Shown piece by piece: positions 5,061-7,229 of a DNA stretch of 7,229 nt. Position 1 is the first letter of the stretch. Each line of letters begins with the position of its first letter. A program made the position numbers and the translations under genes. The stretch comes from Flavobacteriales bacterium. Lineage in GTDB: Bacteria > Bacteroidota > Bacteroidia > NS11-12g > UBA955. Location of the stretch: assembly GCA_947472115.1 (NCBI GenBank), contig CANIZU010000090.1:1-7229 (forward strand), given 5' to 3'. The notes beneath the pieces are model-generated. The model was not told the DNA's origin. It saw nothing but the letters and a program-made list of their open reading frames with translations, and searched no databases.

Positions 5061-7229
5061 ATGAAACAACGCATATTAAGTTTAGCCTTGGCTTTTACAG
5101 CGATTTTTCAGCTGAGAGCCGACGAAGGCATGTGGCCCCTAACCTTGCTACAAAAAATTCAAGATCCCATGCAAGCCCGTGGTTTGAAATTGTCAGCCGA
5201 CGATATCTACGCGGTAAATCACGCATCAGTAAAAGACGCCATCGTTCGTTTGATGTCGAAACAAGGACGTATGTTCTGCACCGGAGAAGTCATCTCTAGT
5301 CAAGGATTGTTCCTCACCAACCACCACTGTGGTTACGGTGCCATTCAGGAACTTTCTACCAATGAAGACAACATCCTAAAGAATGGTTTTTGGGCCGCCA
5401 ATCAACAAGCCGAGCGCAAAGCCAATTTCAATATCGGACTGCTTAAAAAAATCGAAGATGTTACTGCGATTGTCCTAAATAATATCGCCATCAACCAAGA
5501 CGAAGCTTCCCGCGCAAAAGCCGTAATGGCCCAAATCGCGAAAGCCAAAGAAGCAGCCATCGCTGGATTGGGTGAAGAACGCAACAACTATGTGGTGGAA
5601 ATCTCCTCTTTCTATAACGGAAATCAATACTTGGCGATGTACTACGAAGTATACCGCGACATTCGTTTGGTTGGAACCCCGCCAGAAAGTGTAGGAAAAT
5701 TTGGTGGTGAGACCGACAACTGGCGTTGGCCCCGTCATACCTGCGACTTTAGCATGTTCCGCATTTATGCCAACGAAAACAACAAACCCGCAGATTTTAC
5801 CCCTGCAAACAAGCCTTTTAGCCCACAACACCACTTGGCAATCAACATCGGCGGAATGAAAACTGGCGATTATGCCATGATCATGGGTTATCCAGGTCGT
5901 ACTACCCGATATACTTACAGCGAAGGCATCAAATACCTTGGTAGCAAAGAGCGCCCGATGCGTGTGGCCCTCCGCCGCGATATCATGGACGTGTACGAAA
6001 AATATATGAAGCAGGACGAATCCGTTCGTTTGATGTACTCAGATCGTTTGGCCGGTATCGGAAACTATTGGAACAAATTTAACGGTGAAGCCAATGATTT
6101 GTCGAAGCCAGGTGGCCTATACGATACCCGTAAAGCAGCTGAACTTTCTTTTGAACGTTGGATGCGTGAGAACAAGAAAACCGACGTTTACGGCGATGTA
6201 ACTTCCCTTTATGATGAAGCCTACCGCGAATTGTATACCTATGGCTTATACCCTGTCTACTTCCAAGATGGTATTTCTAACAGCCAGCCAATGTCGTTTG
6301 CTATGTCGATCAAAGCCATCGCCGATGCCGTTGCCTCTGGAAAGCCCGATACTGCAATGTCGAACGGTATGTTGCGCAACCTCGATGAAATGTACAAAGA
6401 GTTCTACCCTGCCATCGAAAAAGAAGTATTGGCTGCGGTATTGGATCACCTTTACAAAGACCTCGATCCAACCATGTTGCCTGCAGATTTGGTCACTTTG
6501 ATGAAAAAGTACAAAGACAATGCAAGCGCGGTTGCCGAAGTATTGTTCGCTAAGTCGATTTTGTCCGACAAAGGCAGAATGGCCAAATTCTTGGCGAAAC
6601 CTTCAGCAAAAAAGTTGGAGTCTGATTTGTTGTACAAGATCACAATCGCTTATATCAATAAACTTCGTGTGGATTTGAAACCCACATACGATGGCATCAA
6701 CAGCAAATTGGATCGCGCCAACCGCTTGTTCTTGTCGGCCCAGTTGGAAATGTCGAGCACCAATACTGTTCCCATGGCCCCAGATGCAAACGGAACGATG
6801 CGTTTGACATACGGAACCGTGCAGGCCTACGAAGCCCGCGATGCTGTGAGCTATTCTTACTTCACTACGTCTAAAGGTATTTTAGAAAAATACAAAGTTG
6901 CTGATTTCGAATTCGATGCGCCTCAACGTTTACTTGCTTTGATTCGTGCCAAAGACTTCGGTCAGTATGCCGACAAAGACGGTGAGTTACATACTTGTTT
7001 CCTAACCGACAACGACATTACAGGTGGTAACAGTGGTAGCCCTGTAATGAACGCAAAAGGCCAATTGATAGGTACTGCGTTTGATGGTAACTGGGAAGCG
7101 ATTAGTTCAGATTTCGCTTTCTTGCCAACGGTTCAAAGAACGATTAGCTTGGATGTTCGATATACTTTGTTCATCGTAGAGAAGTTTGGTGGTGCCAAGC
7201 ACTTGATTGATGAAATGACAATCGTAAGA
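5061..7229 (+). CDS. S46 family peptidase, DPP7-type dipeptidyl-peptidase (3' end cut by the window)
   Basis: The 723 codons in the window are open throughout and carry no stop, so the gene lacks only its stop codon or a few residues (family about 710-725). Residues 1-20 form a signal peptide: K-Q-R, a hydrophobic run, then cleavage near LRA|DEG. The mature enzyme should act in the periplasm or on the cell surface. S46 is a chymotrypsin-like serine peptidase family that removes dipeptides from peptide N-termini. The triad is visible: H89 in TNHHCGYG, D229 in RHTCDFSMF and S658 in TGGNSGSPV. N220-W221 in TDNWRWPRH and N335 in GNYW match residues that hold the substrate amino group. The residue 18 after the catalytic serine is G676 (AFDGNW). 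Glycine there marks DPP7, which prefers hydrophobic P1, whereas DPP11 has arginine and prefers Asp/Glu. It is divergent from the exonuclease, and a functional link between them is unlikely. Confidence 0.95.
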   Translation, partial: MKQRILSLALAFTAIFQLRADEGMWPLTLLQKIQDPMQARGLKLSADDIYAVNHASVKDAIVRLMSKQGRMFCTGEVISSQGLFLTNHHCGYGAIQELSTNEDNILKNGFWAANQQAERKANFNIGLLKKIEDVTAIVLNNIAINQDEASRAKAVMAQIAKAKEAAIAGLGEERNNYVVEISSFYNGNQYLAMYYEVYRDIRLVGTPPESVGKFGGETDNWRWPRHTCDFSMFRIYANENNKPADFTPANKPFSPQHHLAINIGGMKTGDYAMIMGYPGRTTRYTYSEGIKYLGSKERPMRVALRRDIMDVYEKYMKQDESVRLMYSDRLAGIGNYWNKFNGEANDLSKPGGLYDTRKAAELSFERWMRENKKTDVYGDVTSLYDEAYRELYTYGLYPVYFQDGISNSQPMSFAMSIKAIADAVASGKPDTAMSNGMLRNLDEMYKEFYPAIEKEVLAAVLDHLYKDLDPTMLPADLVTLMKKYKDNASAVAEVLFAKSILSDKGRMAKFLAKPSAKKLESDLLYKITIAYINKLRVDLKPTYDGINSKLDRANRLFLSAQLEMSSTNTVPMAPDANGTMRLTYGTVQAYEARDAVSYSYFTTSKGILEKYKVADFEFDAPQRLLALIRAKDFGQYADKDGELHTCFLTDNDITGGNSGSPVMNAKGQLIGTAFDGNWEAISSDFAFLPTVQRTISLDVRYTLFIVEKFGGAKHLIDEMTIVR

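Noticed and set aside
5475..5834. 119-codon open frame on the minus strand
   Set aside because: It lies wholly inside the S46 peptidase gene, whose catalytic Asp motif and conserved residues are encoded here on the plus strand. The antisense protein has no recognisable features.
1..7229. tRNA or rRNA genes, CRISPR arrays, insertion sequences, long repeats, riboswitches
   Set aside because: None was seen by eye on either strand. Gene spacing is too tight for most of them, and the 124-nt region at 4937-5060 has no clear hairpin or repeat.

Overview
The window looks like a gene-dense stretch of chromosome from a member of the phylum Bacteroidota. The evidence is a DUF3822 gene next to rsmD and coaD, an S46 dipeptidyl-peptidase with a signal peptide, a DNA-ligase-associated metallo-beta-lactamase exonuclease, and several good matches to the Bacteroidota -7 promoter element TAnnTTTG just upstream of start codons. 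I cannot place it below phylum. I saw no mobile element, CRISPR array, tRNA or rRNA, and no stretch over 300 bases lacks a gene.

Layout. Bases 1-33 may be the last codons of an upstream gene, possibly an outer-membrane beta-barrel. A plus-strand block follows: a DUF3822 protein (57-788, GTG start), rsmD for the 16S rRNA m2G966 methyltransferase (764-1306, overlapping by 25 nt) and coaD for phosphopantetheine adenylyltransferase (1353-1817). A minus-strand NUDIX hydrolase (1801-2442) meets coaD tail to tail with a 17-nt overlap. It is divergent from pyrE (2441-3079), and the two ATG start codons interlock in one CATG. pyrE in turn converges with a minus-strand pair, overlapping it by 26 nt. 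That pair is a ligase-associated exonuclease (3932-4936) followed, with a TCAT/ATGA overlap, by a ligase-derived protein (3054-3935). A 124-nt divergent intergenic region leads to a secreted S46 peptidase of DPP7 type (5061 to the window edge), which lacks only its stop codon or a few residues.

How the genes relate. rsmD, coaD and pyrE are housekeeping genes for ribosome modification, coenzyme A and pyrimidine synthesis. The S46 enzyme is an envelope peptidase that removes dipeptides. The exonuclease and ligase-like genes form a translationally coupled pair.

Main discovery candidate. The 293-residue partner of the exonuclease matches the N-terminal DNA-binding domain and the C-terminal OB fold of the roughly 530-residue bacterial ATP-dependent DNA ligase that normally accompanies this exonuclease. 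The whole nucleotidyltransferase domain between them is absent, and the motif VI residues in the OB fold are also replaced. The frame is open, the coupling is intact and the exonuclease keeps its metal-binding motifs. I infer a non-ligating, ligase-derived DNA-binding accessory protein for the nuclease. I know of no description of such a protein but cannot search for one.

A second theme is compaction. Starts are boxed in by in-frame stops, convergent genes overlap, and -7 elements lie only 5-14 nt from start codons. This suggests leaderless or very short-leader transcripts and promoters embedded in opposing genes.
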